From assembly GCF_012726195.1 (NCBI RefSeq), contig NZ_JAASAF010000002.1:627965-691964 (forward strand): 64,000 bases of DNA, in the 5' to 3' direction. A program made the translations under genes and the position numbers. Source of the stretch: Rhodococcus sp. HNM0563. GTDB taxonomy: Bacteria > Actinomycetota > Actinomycetes > Mycobacteriales > Mycobacteriaceae. The notes under the pieces were generated by a model. The model was not told where the DNA came from, made no database searches, and was given only the letters and a program-made list of their open reading frames with translations. Within the stretch, counting starts at the first letter, position 1, and each line of letters starts with the position of its first letter. Below, piece after piece: positions 16,640 through 25,057 of this stretch.

Positions 16640-17428
16640 TCAGGACAGATGTGCGCCGGGGATCGGGATTCCGCGGTGCATGAGCCACGGAGCGGGGTCG
16701 ATCTTGGTGCCGTCGGCGAGGTGAACCTCGTAGTGCAGGTGCGGCCCCGTGGATTGCCCGCGATTTCCCATCGTGGCGATCTGGTCGCCGGCGCTGACCG
16801 GCTGGCCGACCGAGACCAGCGACCGGTCGATGTGGCCGTAGACACCGACGGTGCCGTCGTCCTGCTGCACTCGGACCCACAGCCCGAATCCCGATGCGGG
16901 GCCGGTCTCGATCACGTGACCGTTGGTGACGGCGAGAATCGGCGTTCCGATAGGGCCTGCGATGTCGATACCGTTGTGGTTCGTGCCCCACCTGGCACCG
17001 TAGCCGGAGGTGAAGATTCCCGCGGCAGGGAACACCGATGCGGGTCGGCGCGCCGCTTCCTCGCGTGCAGCCTGCTCCGCGGCCTCACGCGCGATGCGAT
17101 CCAGTTCGGCCTGGTGTGCCGCTGCTGCCTCGGCGATGCGCTGTTGTTCCCGCTCGGTGGCCTTGCGGAGTTTCTCCGAGTAGCTCGACGTGTCGATTCC
17201 CGGAACGGAGAGCACCTGCGGCGCCGTGGACAGCGCCTCGCTGCTTCCGGTCCACGAGATCCCGGCCTGCGCGCGGGGCGTCGTGTTGTCGGCATGGGCA
17301 GCCGTCGTTCCGGCTGCCGTCACAGCCCCGGTGACGAGTACGAGCGATATCCACCTCCCCACGCGCACGGCAGCGGGGCGGCCTCGGGAGGCAACGGACG
17401 AAGCATGGTTCTGGGCAGTGAAAGACAA
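16640..17428 (-). CDS. Secreted M23-family (LytM) peptidase with coiled coil
   Basis: A 262-residue exported cell-wall peptidase. A signal peptide with hydrophobic core WISLVLVTGAVTAAG ends near AHA at residue 46. A coiled-coil stretch follows (about 80-125, rich in A/E/Q/R), then the M23 domain (about 130-255) with the zinc ligands in NHNGIDIAG and GPHLHYEVH, and VYGHID. Such enzymes cut peptidoglycan peptide cross-links; the intact HxH suggests activity. The chosen start is TTG with AGAGGAA upstream; a later GTG just before the hydrophobic core is also possible. No known riboswitch pattern was recognised in the 210-base leader. Confidence 0.88.
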   Translation of the reverse strand: MSFTAQNHASSVASRGRPAAVRVGRWISLVLVTGAVTAAGTTAAHADNTTPRAQAGISWTGSSEALSTAPQVLSVPGIDTSSYSEKLRKATEREQQRIAEAAAAHQAELDRIAREAAEQAAREEAARRPASVFPAAGIFTSGYGARWGTNHNGIDIAGPIGTPILAVTNGHVIETGPASGFGLWVRVQQDDGTVGVYGHIDRSLVSVGQPVSAGDQIATMGNRGQSTGPHLHYEVHLADGTKIDPAPWLMHRGIPIPGAHLS

Positions 17429-17638
17429 AACAGCGTTCCTCTGAGCGGCCTCTCGGTAACGAAAGGATTACAAATCCATCACAGAGTACGTGTTGCTCAA
17501 TCACCCGCGGCGTGTCGATTTGACGTCGCCCGGTTTCCGGTCAGCAAAATGTCCGAAATTTCCCCACATGAGTCACAGGAACACCACCCACCCTCATCCA
17601 TGACATCGAAAGTGTGTGCGGCCTCACGAGCCGAGCCG

Positions 17639-18355
17639 TTACTTTCCGCGGTTCATCACCTTGTCGGCGGCTTCCCAATGAGCGTCGGCGACCCACAACT
17701 CGGCGAACGCATCGATCGCCTCATCGGGTGACGCGCCGCTGATGACGCGCTTGATCGAACCGGACGACTCGTTGACGAGCGAGCGCGCCAGCGAGCGCCA
17801 ACCGTCGTCGAACGATTCGCGAGGCAGCACCTGATCGACGAGACCGACACGGCGAGCTTCCTCTGCGCCGAGGATCGTTCCCGAACCCGCGAGCATGAGC
17901 GCCCGACCACGACCCACGAGGGCGGCAAGGCGCTCGGCCCCTCCCCACGCAGGCATGATCGCGAGCGACACCTGGTTGAATCCGATCTTGATGTCGTCGG
18001 CAGCGATTCGGATGTCGGCCGCTACGGCGAACTCCGCACCGCCCCCGAGCGCATGACCGTTGAGCGCCGCGACCACGGGCCCCGGGAAGGCTGCGATCCT
18101 GTCGCAGATCGTCCGCATGCGCCTTGCCATGTCCGCAGCCTGCTCCAGGGTGCGCAGCTTGGCCAGTTCTTTGAGGTCGCCTCCGGAGACGAAGGCGCGG
18201 TCGCCCGCGCCGGTGATGACCAGGACGCGAGCATCCCCCACCTTGTCGAGCGCTTCGTCCAGCCGATCCATCGTCTCGAGCGAGATCGCGTTGCGTGCCT
18301 GCGGACGATCGATCGTGAGGACCGCCAATCCGTCGTCCAGTTCGAGCTCGACCAT
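17639..18355 (-). CDS. Crotonase-family protein lacking the usual catalytic glutamates
   Basis: A 238-residue crotonase-fold protein. Oxyanion-hole segments are present (TGAGDRAFVSGGDLKEL near residue 50; ALNGHALGGGAEFAVAADIR near 95). At the two positions normally holding catalytic glutamates I read Q (in IGFNQVSLAIMPAWGG) and A (in ALMLAGSGTILGAEEA), judged by eye. It may therefore catalyse another crotonase reaction, such as thioester hydrolysis, decarboxylation or isomerisation. The ATG follows a GGGAGA ribosome site. Divergent from the CoA ligase at 18520, with the regulon palindrome at 18396-18410 between them. Confidence 0.85.
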   Translation of the reverse strand: MVELELDDGLAVLTIDRPQARNAISLETMDRLDEALDKVGDARVLVITGAGDRAFVSGGDLKELAKLRTLEQAADMARRMRTICDRIAAFPGPVVAALNGHALGGGAEFAVAADIRIAADDIKIGFNQVSLAIMPAWGGAERLAALVGRGRALMLAGSGTILGAEEARRVGLVDQVLPRESFDDGWRSLARSLVNESSGSIKRVISGASPDEAIDAFAELWVADAHWEAADKVMNRGK

Positions 18356-18395
18356 AGGGTAATTCTCCCAGGTGATATTGGAATTCTTGCTTACG

Positions 18396-18410
18396 GAGAA
18401 TAACATGCTC
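18396..18410. promoter_or_regulatory. Regulon palindrome copy 1, GAGAAT-AAC-ATGCTC
   Basis: Eleven of 12 arm positions match GAGAAT-N3-ATTCTC. It lies in the 164-base divergent region between the crotonase and CoA ligase genes and could control both. A weaker ATTCTTG half-site sits 10 bases to its left. Confidence 0.6.
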
Positions 18411-18519
18411 GTATGCCGGTGAAGACCGGCAGGAACTCCGCCGACGCCGCGGTGTACCTCGGCGGCGGCTCCTGACCACTCCGGAGCACCACGCTCCGCA
18501 ACCACCTGGAGCACAGCAG

Positions 18520-20070
18520 ATGCGGCAGATACCACCCGAACTTGTCGAACGCTACGAAAAGGAAGGGTGGTGGACGCGCGACACACTCGGTGATCTCCTC
18601 GCTCGCGGCCTGAAATCCGCTCCTGACGCCGAGTTCCGGGTCTTCTCCGACGTACGCCCGTGGGAGGGAACGTTCGCCGACGTCGACCTCGTGGCGCGGC
18701 GCCTCGCGTCGGGACTGCACAAGCGCGGCGTCGGCCCCGGCGACACGGTCGCGTTCCAGCTTCCCAACTGGATGGAGGCCGCGGCGGTGTTCTGGGCCTC
18801 GTCGTTCCTCGGTGCCGCGGTTGTGCCGATCGTCCACTTCTACGGGCGCAAGGAGTTGTCCTACATCCTGGGCGAGGCGAAACCGAAGGCGTTCGTGAGT
18901 GCGGAGCGCTTCGGCAACATGGAGTTCCAGCCCGATCTCTGCGCCGATATCCCGATCGTCGGTGTCGTGGGCCAGGCTTCGTTCGAAGATCTGCTCGATG
19001 ACGAGCCGTTCGAGGGTGTGCTGCCCGCCGATACGGCCGGTCCTGCCCTGTTGGCGTTCACATCCGGCACCACGAGCAACCCCAAGGGCGTGATCCACAC
19101 CCACCGGACCATCGGATGCGAAACCCGGCAGCTCGCCGCGCGATACCCTGCCGACCGCGGCAAGCAGCTGACGGCCGCGCCGGTCGGCCACTTCATCGGA
19201 ATGGTCAATGCCTTCCTCATCCCGATCCTCGACGGCAGCCCGATCAATCTGCTGGACGTGTGGAACCCCCAGCGTGCTCTCGAACTCATGGAGAGCGACG
19301 CGCTCGTGGTGGGCGGCGGTGCCACGTACTTCATGACGAGCCTCGTCGACCATCCCCACTTCGCACCCGAGCGACACATTCCGTTCATGAAATATGCGGG
19401 ACTCGGCGGATCCACGGTCCCGGCTGCGGTGACGCGGCGGCTTGCCGACTACGGCATCACGGTCTTCCGCGCATACGGCAGCACCGAGCACCCGTCGATC
19501 ACGAGCTCGCTGTCGACCGATCCTGAGGACAAACGGCTCTACACCGACGGCAACCCGACGCCGGGCGTGGAGATCCGGCTGACCGACGAGGGCGAGATCC
19601 TCAGCCGCGGACCGGACCTGTGCGCCGGCTACACCGACCCGGCGCTGACCGCGAAGGCGTTCGACGACGAGGGCTGGTATCACACCGGTGATATCGGAGT
19701 GCTCGACGACGACGGCTATCTCACCATCACCGACCGCAAGGCCGACTTCATCATCCGCGGTGGCGAGAACATCAGCGCCCTCGAGGTCGAGGAGGTTCTA
19801 CTCACCCTGCCCTCGGTCGCGGAAGCCGCGGTCGTATCCGCTCCCGATGAGCGCCTCGGCGAGCACGCCGCGGCGGTCCTTCGGCTGCACTCGGGGCATG
19901 CGCTGCCCTCGCTCGACGACGTCAGAGCCCACTTCACGCAGGCAGGCATCGCGAAGCAGAAGTGGCCCGAGGAGTTGCACAAAGTAACAGACTTCCCCCG
20001 CACCGCAAGCGGCAAGATCCAGAAGTTCTTGGTTCGAAAGGATATTGCGGCACGCATCGGAAGAGAATAG
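18520..20070 (+). CDS. AMP-forming acyl-CoA synthetase (CoA ligase)
   Basis: A 516-residue ANL-superfamily ligase. Motifs in order: FTSGTTSNPKGVIHTH (ATP loop) near residue 185, RAYGSTEHPSIT, GWYHTGDIGVLDDDGYLTI with the DRKADFIIRGGENIS hinge, and C-terminal RTASGKIQKFLV containing the catalytic lysine. The serine-rich ATP loop and overall size resemble cyclohexanecarboxylate-CoA ligase-type FadD proteins. The ATG has GGAG upstream. The stop codon lies inside the palindrome at 20063-20077 that precedes the amidohydrolase gene, so the two genes may be linked or separately controlled. The substrate is unknown; an alicyclic acid fits the context. Confidence 0.9.
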   Translation: MRQIPPELVERYEKEGWWTRDTLGDLLARGLKSAPDAEFRVFSDVRPWEGTFADVDLVARRLASGLHKRGVGPGDTVAFQLPNWMEAAAVFWASSFLGAAVVPIVHFYGRKELSYILGEAKPKAFVSAERFGNMEFQPDLCADIPIVGVVGQASFEDLLDDEPFEGVLPADTAGPALLAFTSGTTSNPKGVIHTHRTIGCETRQLAARYPADRGKQLTAAPVGHFIGMVNAFLIPILDGSPINLLDVWNPQRALELMESDALVVGGGATYFMTSLVDHPHFAPERHIPFMKYAGLGGSTVPAAVTRRLADYGITVFRAYGSTEHPSITSSLSTDPEDKRLYTDGNPTPGVEIRLTDEGEILSRGPDLCAGYTDPALTAKAFDDEGWYHTGDIGVLDDDGYLTITDRKADFIIRGGENISALEVEEVLLTLPSVAEAAVVSAPDERLGEHAAAVLRLHSGHALPSLDDVRAHFTQAGIAKQKWPEELHKVTDFPRTASGKIQKFLVRKDIAARIGRE

Positions 20071-20077
20071 TATTCTC
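20063..20077. promoter_or_regulatory. Regulon palindrome copy 2, perfect GAGAATA-G-TATTCTC
   Basis: A perfect 15-base palindrome with 7-base arms, the strongest copy of the shared operator. It overlaps the end of the CoA ligase gene and lies 25 bases upstream of the amidohydrolase ATG. Confidence 0.75.
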
Positions 20078-20101
20078 ACAACGAGAGAAGGAGCATTTCT
20101 G

Positions 20102-21283
20102 ATGACAGCGAAAGACTTGCCGTACCAGCTGTTCGATGCGGACAACCACTTGTACGAGACCGAAGAGGCGCTGACGAAGTTCCTCCCGGACAAGTACAAG
20201 GGTGCGATCAAGTACGTTCAGGTCGATGGCCGCACCAAGATCGCGATCCGCAATCAGATCAGCGAGTACATCCCCAACCCCACCTTCGAGGTCGTCGCCC
20301 GACCCGGCGCCATGGAGGACTACTTCAAGAACGGCAACCCCGAAGGCAAGAGCAAGCGGGAGATCTTCGGCAAGCCGATGAAGTCGATCCCGGCCTTCCG
20401 TGAGCCTGCCGCACGTCTCGAGCTGATGGACGAGCTGCAGATCGAGCGCACCCTGATGTTCCCGACGCTCGCCAGCCTCGTCGAAGAGCGCATGCGTGAC
20501 GATCCGGACCTGATCCACGCGGTAGTCCACTCGCTCAACCAGTGGCTGTACGAGACCTGGGGATTCAACTACAAGGAACGTATCTTTACCGTTCCCGTCA
20601 TCAGCCTCCCCATCGTCGAGAAGGCGATCGAGGAGCTCGAGTGGTGTGTCGAGCGTGGCGCGAAGGCCATTCTCGTGCGTCCCGCACCGGTGCCCGGATT
20701 CAAGGGGCCGCGGTCGTTCGCCCTCCCCGAGTTCGACCCGTTCTGGAAGCGTGTCGTCGAACTCGACGTCCTGGTCACCCAGCACTCCTCCGACAGCGGT
20801 TACGCCCGCTACAACCAGGAGTGGGACGGCACGGGCGCGGAGATGCTCCCGTTCGTGACCAACGCGTTCCGCATGGTCAGCGAGTGGCGCCCGATTCAGG
20901 ACGCGGTCTGCTCCTGGGTGTGCCACGGCGCGCTCTTCCGCTTCCCCGAACTGCGGATCGCGGTCATCGAGAACGGCGCCTCCTGGCTCCCGCACGTCCT
21001 CCAGACCCTCGAAGACACCTTCAAGAAGGCGCCCGAGGGCTTCGGCATGCAGGACCCGGTCGCTGCCATCAAGAAGAGCATCCACGTCAGCCCCTTCTGG
21101 GAAGAGGACTTCAGCAAGCTGACCGCCCTTATCGGAGCGGAGCGCGTGCTGTTCGGATCCGACTACCCGCACCCCGAAGGCCTGGCCGAGCCGACCACCT
21201 ACATCAATCACATCCAGCACCTCCCCTTCGAGGATCAGAAGCTGGTCATGGGTGGCAACCTTGCGAGGCTCCTGAAGGTATGA
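20102..21283 (+). CDS. Amidohydrolase-2 family TIM-barrel metal hydrolase
   Basis: A 393-residue member of the ACMSD/amidohydrolase-2 group, which perform metal-dependent hydrolysis or decarboxylation. Visible ligand candidates are the N-terminal FDADNHLYET, TQHSSDSGYARY in the middle and the conserved C-terminal aspartate in FGSDYPHPEG. The ATG follows a GAAGGAG ribosome site directly downstream of the perfect regulon palindrome. The stop overlaps the start of the following CoA ligase (ATGA). Coupling to two CoA ligases suggests ring opening or removal of a carboxyl group in the same pathway. The reaction is not predictable further. Confidence 0.88.
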   Translation: MTAKDLPYQLFDADNHLYETEEALTKFLPDKYKGAIKYVQVDGRTKIAIRNQISEYIPNPTFEVVARPGAMEDYFKNGNPEGKSKREIFGKPMKSIPAFREPAARLELMDELQIERTLMFPTLASLVEERMRDDPDLIHAVVHSLNQWLYETWGFNYKERIFTVPVISLPIVEKAIEELEWCVERGAKAILVRPAPVPGFKGPRSFALPEFDPFWKRVVELDVLVTQHSSDSGYARYNQEWDGTGAEMLPFVTNAFRMVSEWRPIQDAVCSWVCHGALFRFPELRIAVIENGASWLPHVLQTLEDTFKKAPEGFGMQDPVAAIKKSIHVSPFWEEDFSKLTALIGAERVLFGSDYPHPEGLAEPTTYINHIQHLPFEDQKLVMGGNLARLLKV

Positions 21284-22707
21284 ACTGGCAGACCATCCCC
21301 GAGATGGTCCTGAGTTCGGGCGACCGCTTCGGCAATGCCGAAGCGGTCGTCGACGGGGACCTCCGGATCACCTTCTCCGATCTCACCGACCGGATACGTC
21401 GCGCTGCAGGCGCTTTCGCCGACATCGGCATCCGCAAAGGCGATCGAGTAGCGATCTGGGGTCCCAACTCGGCCGAATGGGCGATCGCCGCGTTCGGCCT
21501 CCTCACCGCAGGCGGGATACTCGTCCCGATCAACACCCGGTACCGGGAGGACGAGGCCGCCGACATCATCCGCCGGAGCGGGGCGAAGGCCGTACTCGTC
21601 GAGAAGGGCTTTCTCGGCCAGGACTTCACGGTCACCGAACCCGTCCCGGTGTTCGACCTGAAATCCGATTTCCTTTCCAGCGGAGAACCGTTCGAAGTAG
21701 CAGTGCGCGGCGACGACATCGCCGACATCATGTACACCTCCGGCACCACAGGACGCCCCAAGGGCGTCATGATGAACCACCAGCAGACCCTGCGGATGTT
21801 CTCGGAATGGTGCGATCTCGCCGATCTCCGCCGAGGCGACCGCTACATGATCGTCAATCCGTTCTTCCACATGTTCGGTTACAAGGCCGGACTGATCGCC
21901 TCGATGATCCGCGGCGCCACGATCCTGCCGATCCCCGTACTCGACGTCGACCGGGTGCTCGAACTCGTCGAGCGCGAGCAGGTCACGATGCTGCCCGGAC
22001 CCCCGACTCTCTACCAATCGCTGCTGAACTCCCCTACCTCACATGATCTCTCGTCTCTGCGCGCTGCCGTCACCGGCTCTGCCGACATTCCCGTCGAGCT
22101 CATCCGGCGCATCAGCAACGAATTGCCCTTCGAGACGATCATGACCGGCTACGGATTGAGTGAAGGCGGGACGGCAACCGCGTCGCGGCGCGGCGACACA
22201 TTCGAACAGATCGCCACCACCGTCGGAAAACCTTGCGACGGAATCGAAGTCCGCATCGCCGACGACAGTGAAGTGCTCATCCGCGGCTACAACGTCATGC
22301 AGGGCTACCTCGACGATCCGCAGGGCACCGCCGAGGCGATCGACGACGACGGGTGGCTGCACACCGGCGACCTCGGCACACTCGACGACGAAGGCAGGCT
22401 CCGCATCGTCGGCCGCAAGAAGGATATGTTCATCGTCGGGGGGTTCAACGCCTACCCCGCCGAAATCGAAGGATTCCTGCTCGAACATCCCGCGGTCGAC
22501 CAGGTCGCCGTCATCGGTGTGCCCGACGACCGGCTCGGTCAGGTCGGCAAAGCATTCATCGTCTCGAGCGATCCGGTCCCTGCCGACGACCTGATCGCAT
22601 GGAGTCGCGATCGCATGGCGGGATTCAAGGCACCCCGTTACGTCGAGTACCTCGATGCACTGCCACTGGGCGCCACCGGCAAAGTCATGAAAGATCAACT
22701 GCGGTAG
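21280..22707 (+). CDS. FadD3-like AMP-forming CoA ligase
   Basis: A 475-residue ANL ligase whose spacing and phrases resemble FadD3, the mycobacterial ligase for the steroid C/D-ring intermediate HIP: MYTSGTTGRPKGVMMNH, VNPFFHMFGYKAGLIASMIRG, TMLPGPPTLYQSLL, ITGYGLSEGG-type loop, GWLHTGDLGTLD, GRKKDMFIVGGFNAYPAEIE and C-terminal GATGKVMKDQLR. The ATG overlaps the amidohydrolase stop by 4 bases; a much longer upstream open frame is the shadow of the amidohydrolase. Similarity suggests a bulky alicyclic acid substrate, but the surrounding genes do not match the known HIP cluster, so I do not call it fadD3. Confidence 0.9.
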   Translation: MNWQTIPEMVLSSGDRFGNAEAVVDGDLRITFSDLTDRIRRAAGAFADIGIRKGDRVAIWGPNSAEWAIAAFGLLTAGGILVPINTRYREDEAADIIRRSGAKAVLVEKGFLGQDFTVTEPVPVFDLKSDFLSSGEPFEVAVRGDDIADIMYTSGTTGRPKGVMMNHQQTLRMFSEWCDLADLRRGDRYMIVNPFFHMFGYKAGLIASMIRGATILPIPVLDVDRVLELVEREQVTMLPGPPTLYQSLLNSPTSHDLSSLRAAVTGSADIPVELIRRISNELPFETIMTGYGLSEGGTATASRRGDTFEQIATTVGKPCDGIEVRIADDSEVLIRGYNVMQGYLDDPQGTAEAIDDDGWLHTGDLGTLDDEGRLRIVGRKKDMFIVGGFNAYPAEIEGFLLEHPAVDQVAVIGVPDDRLGQVGKAFIVSSDPVPADDLIAWSRDRMAGFKAPRYVEYLDALPLGATGKVMKDQLR

Positions 22708-22741
22708 GTCGAATCACCACCGCACGACAGGAGGAGGCACG

Positions 22742-23032
22742 ATGAGGGACGAAGCTGCAATGCTGGCCTTCGCCTTGAAGTGGAGGCACTGGAACGGCGG
22801 TCCCGACGAAGACATCTTCGTCGAATTCGGCATCACCCCGACGGAATTCTTCCACCGGTTACGCGTGCTTCTGACACGGGACCGGTGGAATCGGCTCGAC
22901 CCGGAGATCCTCGACCAACTCGTCAAGGTCTGCGACGAGCGGATCGGTGCTATCGACATCCGGTCGGTCGCCGACCGCGACCGGGCGAAGTTCGTCTCGC
23001 CCCAGCACCCACTCAGCAAGCTCTCGGCCTGA
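22742..23032 (+). CDS. DUF3263 small protein
   Basis: A 96-residue protein resembling the actinobacterial DUF3263 family (AMLAFALKWRHWNGGPDEDIFVEFGITPTEFFHRL), which reads like a helix-turn-helix core with the conserved FGxxPTEFFxRL segment. A strong AGGAGGAGG ribosome site precedes the ATG. It follows the FadD3-like ligase by 34 bases and is probably cotranscribed. A DNA-binding role is suggested by the fold only; whether it regulates the neighbouring pathway is unknown. Confidence 0.8.
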   Translation: MRDEAAMLAFALKWRHWNGGPDEDIFVEFGITPTEFFHRLRVLLTRDRWNRLDPEILDQLVKVCDERIGAIDIRSVADRDRAKFVSPQHPLSKLSA

Positions 23033-23033
23033 C

Positions 23034-23106
23034 GCGTTGCTCCGGTACGGTCCGTACGACACCGCAGTCTCGCCTCCGGTAGCGCACCGCCACGCCGGAG
23101 CAACGC
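23034..23106. terminator. Branched stem structure between convergent genes
   Basis: Twelve-base arms (23034-23045 and 23095-23106, GCGTTGCTCCGG and its complement) enclose 49 bases that include a smaller hairpin, TACGG-T-CCGTA. Placed between the DUF3263 gene and the convergent PPOX gene, it probably ends both transcripts. Confidence 0.6.
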
Positions 23107-23116
23107 TCACCCGGCC

Positions 23117-23578
23117 TTACTTGCGCATCTTGCCGAAATCCCAACTCACGAGCTTCGTCGGCACGAGCTTCAGCCACGCATGCCGCCCGTCGTAGGAGAA
23201 ACCTCGCCCGCCGGCATACTTGTCCGCGAAAAGCCTTTCGGGTTCGGCAAGTTCGTCGACATCATTTCCGCGACGCGGCACTTCACCGACCATCACTGCG
23301 CGTCCGCGTAGTTCGACACCTCGAAGGCTCATGAAGTCGGAGCCCCCGTCATCGACGATCACGGCAAGCCGTGCATCGCGATCGATGTCGGTCCAGCGTT
23401 GGCTACGGACCAGGGAGTTGAGCCACAACGCCTTTCCGTCCCAGACGTACCAGAGTGCGCTCAGGTGTGGTCCACCCGAGCCGAGGGTCGCAACCCGGCA
23501 CACCGGCTGATTCTGCAGGAACTCGTCGCGTTCGTCGTCGGACATCGCGATTGCGGTACCTCGTCGTTGGCTGGTCAT
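23117..23578 (-). CDS. Pyridoxamine 5'-phosphate oxidase-family flavin/F420-binding protein
   Basis: A 153-residue split-barrel protein of the PPOX family. Typical segments are FLQNQPVCRVATLGSGGPHLSALWYVWDGKALWL and the later RDARLAVIVDDG with VELRGRAVMVGE. Members bind FMN, F420 or haem and include F420-dependent reductases in actinomycetes. The ATG at 23578 has GAGG upstream; a TTG one codon earlier is possible. It starts 16 bases after the MFS gene stop and is probably the last gene of the transporter operon. Exact cofactor and substrate are unknown. Confidence 0.82.
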   Translation of the reverse strand: MTSQRRGTAIAMSDDERDEFLQNQPVCRVATLGSGGPHLSALWYVWDGKALWLNSLVRSQRWTDIDRDARLAVIVDDGGSDFMSLRGVELRGRAVMVGEVPRRGNDVDELAEPERLFADKYAGGRGFSYDGRHAWLKLVPTKLVSWDFGKMRK

Positions 23579-23594
23579 CAATCCTCGTTCCTCA

Positions 23595-25016
23595 TCATCG
23601 AGCCGTACTCATTACGTCATCCGGGTTCGTGTCGTCCGAATATCGGACGCGGATAGCGAGGGTCACTGCCGCCGCGACCAGCGCGGTGACGGCACCGATC
23701 ATCAGCCCGGTCAAGAATCCCTGTTCGCTGGGGATGATCTTCCCCGCGAACGCGACGCTCATCTGGGCCACCACCACACCGGCGACAGCAGCGGACGCGG
23801 TACCACCCACAGAACGCAGCAGTGTGTTGACGCTGTTCGCCGACGATATTTCGGACTGAGGCACCGCGCCCATGATCAGTGTCGGTATTGCACCGTAGGC
23901 GAACCCGATTCCCGCGGCAACGCCGCAGGTGATCAGTAACAGCCCCCAGGTGTTGCTCATCGCGAATACCGAACAGCCATAGGCAACCGCCATCATGAGA
24001 CATCCTGCTAGCAACGTACTCCGGGGTCCACGCGCCGTCGTCAGGCGGGCCCCGAGCGGTGCAACGGCCATCATCACCAGGCCTGCGGGGGCACTCCACA
24101 GTCCCATCACGATCATCGACTGTCCCAGTCCGTATCCGGTGGTTTCGGGAAGCTGCCGCATCTGCGGAACGAGCAGCGCTTGGAAATACATGGAGAAGCC
24201 GATCAGGATCGTGACCGCGTTGGTCACCAGGACAGGTCGCCCCACCGATATTCGCAGATTGATCAGGGGATGCCGGGTTCGCAACTCCCACCATCCCCAT
24301 ACGACGAACATGACGACCGCCGACGCGAACAATCCGATGGTGATCGGGCTCGCCCACCCCCAGTCACCACCCTTGGATACCGGCAGCAGAAGGCACACCA
24401 ACGCCATGGAAACGCCCACGGCCCCGAACACGTCGAAATGGCCGCGAGCCCCGTAGACCGGAGTGGCCGGGACTATCCACACGATGAGAACTGCAACCAG
24501 GATGCTCAGAATTCCCACTCCCCAGAACATCATTCGCCAGCTCATGGTCTGAATGATGATCCCGGCGAGAGGCAGTCCCAGGGCACCACCGACCCCGAGT
24601 GATGCGCTCATCATGGCGATCGACGAACCGAGGCGTTCCGGTGGGACCGCAGCGCGTAGCGCGCTGATTCCCAACGGGACCACTCCGAAACCGGCGCCCT
24701 GCAGCGCGCGGCCCACGAGCATCGGGCCGAGGGTGGACGACATCGCACACACGAACGACCCGATAATCAGAGGAATTGTGCACAGCAGGAGTATCCGGCG
24801 CGACCCGTACATATCGCCGAGTCGGCCGGTCACCGGAGTCGCGATCGCGCCGGACAGCAATGTCACCGTCACGACCCAGGACGCATTGGACGGACCGGTC
24901 CCGAGAATCGTCGGCAGTTCGCCCAGAAGGGGCACCACCAGCGTCGACATGAGGGTCGTGACCGTGCCGGCGAAGACCAGCACCCAGATGGTCGGACCGG
25001 CTCCACCGTCCGACAC
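23595..25016 (-). CDS. MFS transporter, 14-helix drug:H+ antiporter type (DHA2)
   Basis: A membrane protein of about 473 residues with roughly 14 hydrophobic helices. It has the loop 2-3 motif GRLGDMYGSRRILL, the helix 5 antiporter motif region GVGGALGLPLAGIII, and a final helix TGLMIGAVTALVAAAVTLAIRV. This matches EmrB/QacA-like exporters. GTG at 25016 with GAAGG upstream is preferred; GTG at 25052, six bases from the ATPase stop, is the alternative. It follows the peptide-type ABC genes closely, which pairs an importer with an exporter in one operon, perhaps to expel a toxic intermediate. Confidence 0.87.
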   Translation of the reverse strand: MSDGGAGPTIWVLVFAGTVTTLMSTLVVPLLGELPTILGTGPSNASWVVTVTLLSGAIATPVTGRLGDMYGSRRILLLCTIPLIIGSFVCAMSSTLGPMLVGRALQGAGFGVVPLGISALRAAVPPERLGSSIAMMSASLGVGGALGLPLAGIIIQTMSWRMMFWGVGILSILVAVLIVWIVPATPVYGARGHFDVFGAVGVSMALVCLLLPVSKGGDWGWASPITIGLFASAVVMFVVWGWWELRTRHPLINLRISVGRPVLVTNAVTILIGFSMYFQALLVPQMRQLPETTGYGLGQSMIVMGLWSAPAGLVMMAVAPLGARLTTARGPRSTLLAGCLMMAVAYGCSVFAMSNTWGLLLITCGVAAGIGFAYGAIPTLIMGAVPQSEISSANSVNTLLRSVGGTASAAVAGVVVAQMSVAFAGKIIPSEQGFLTGLMIGAVTALVAAAVTLAIRVRYSDDTNPDDVMSTAR

Positions 25017-25057
25017 TGCACCACCCTTCGATGCAGTGCTCTCCACCGGCACGCCGC

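Noticed and set aside
17429-17638. c-di-AMP (ydaO-type) riboswitch ahead of the M23 peptidase
   Set aside because: Such elements occur before cell-wall hydrolases in actinomycetes, but I could not match the conserved core in this leader.
18520-22707. Identification as the known steroid HIP (fadD3/kstR2) cluster
   Set aside because: The ligase resembles FadD3, but ipdAB, ipdF and echA20-type neighbours are absent and the KstR2 palindrome was not seen.
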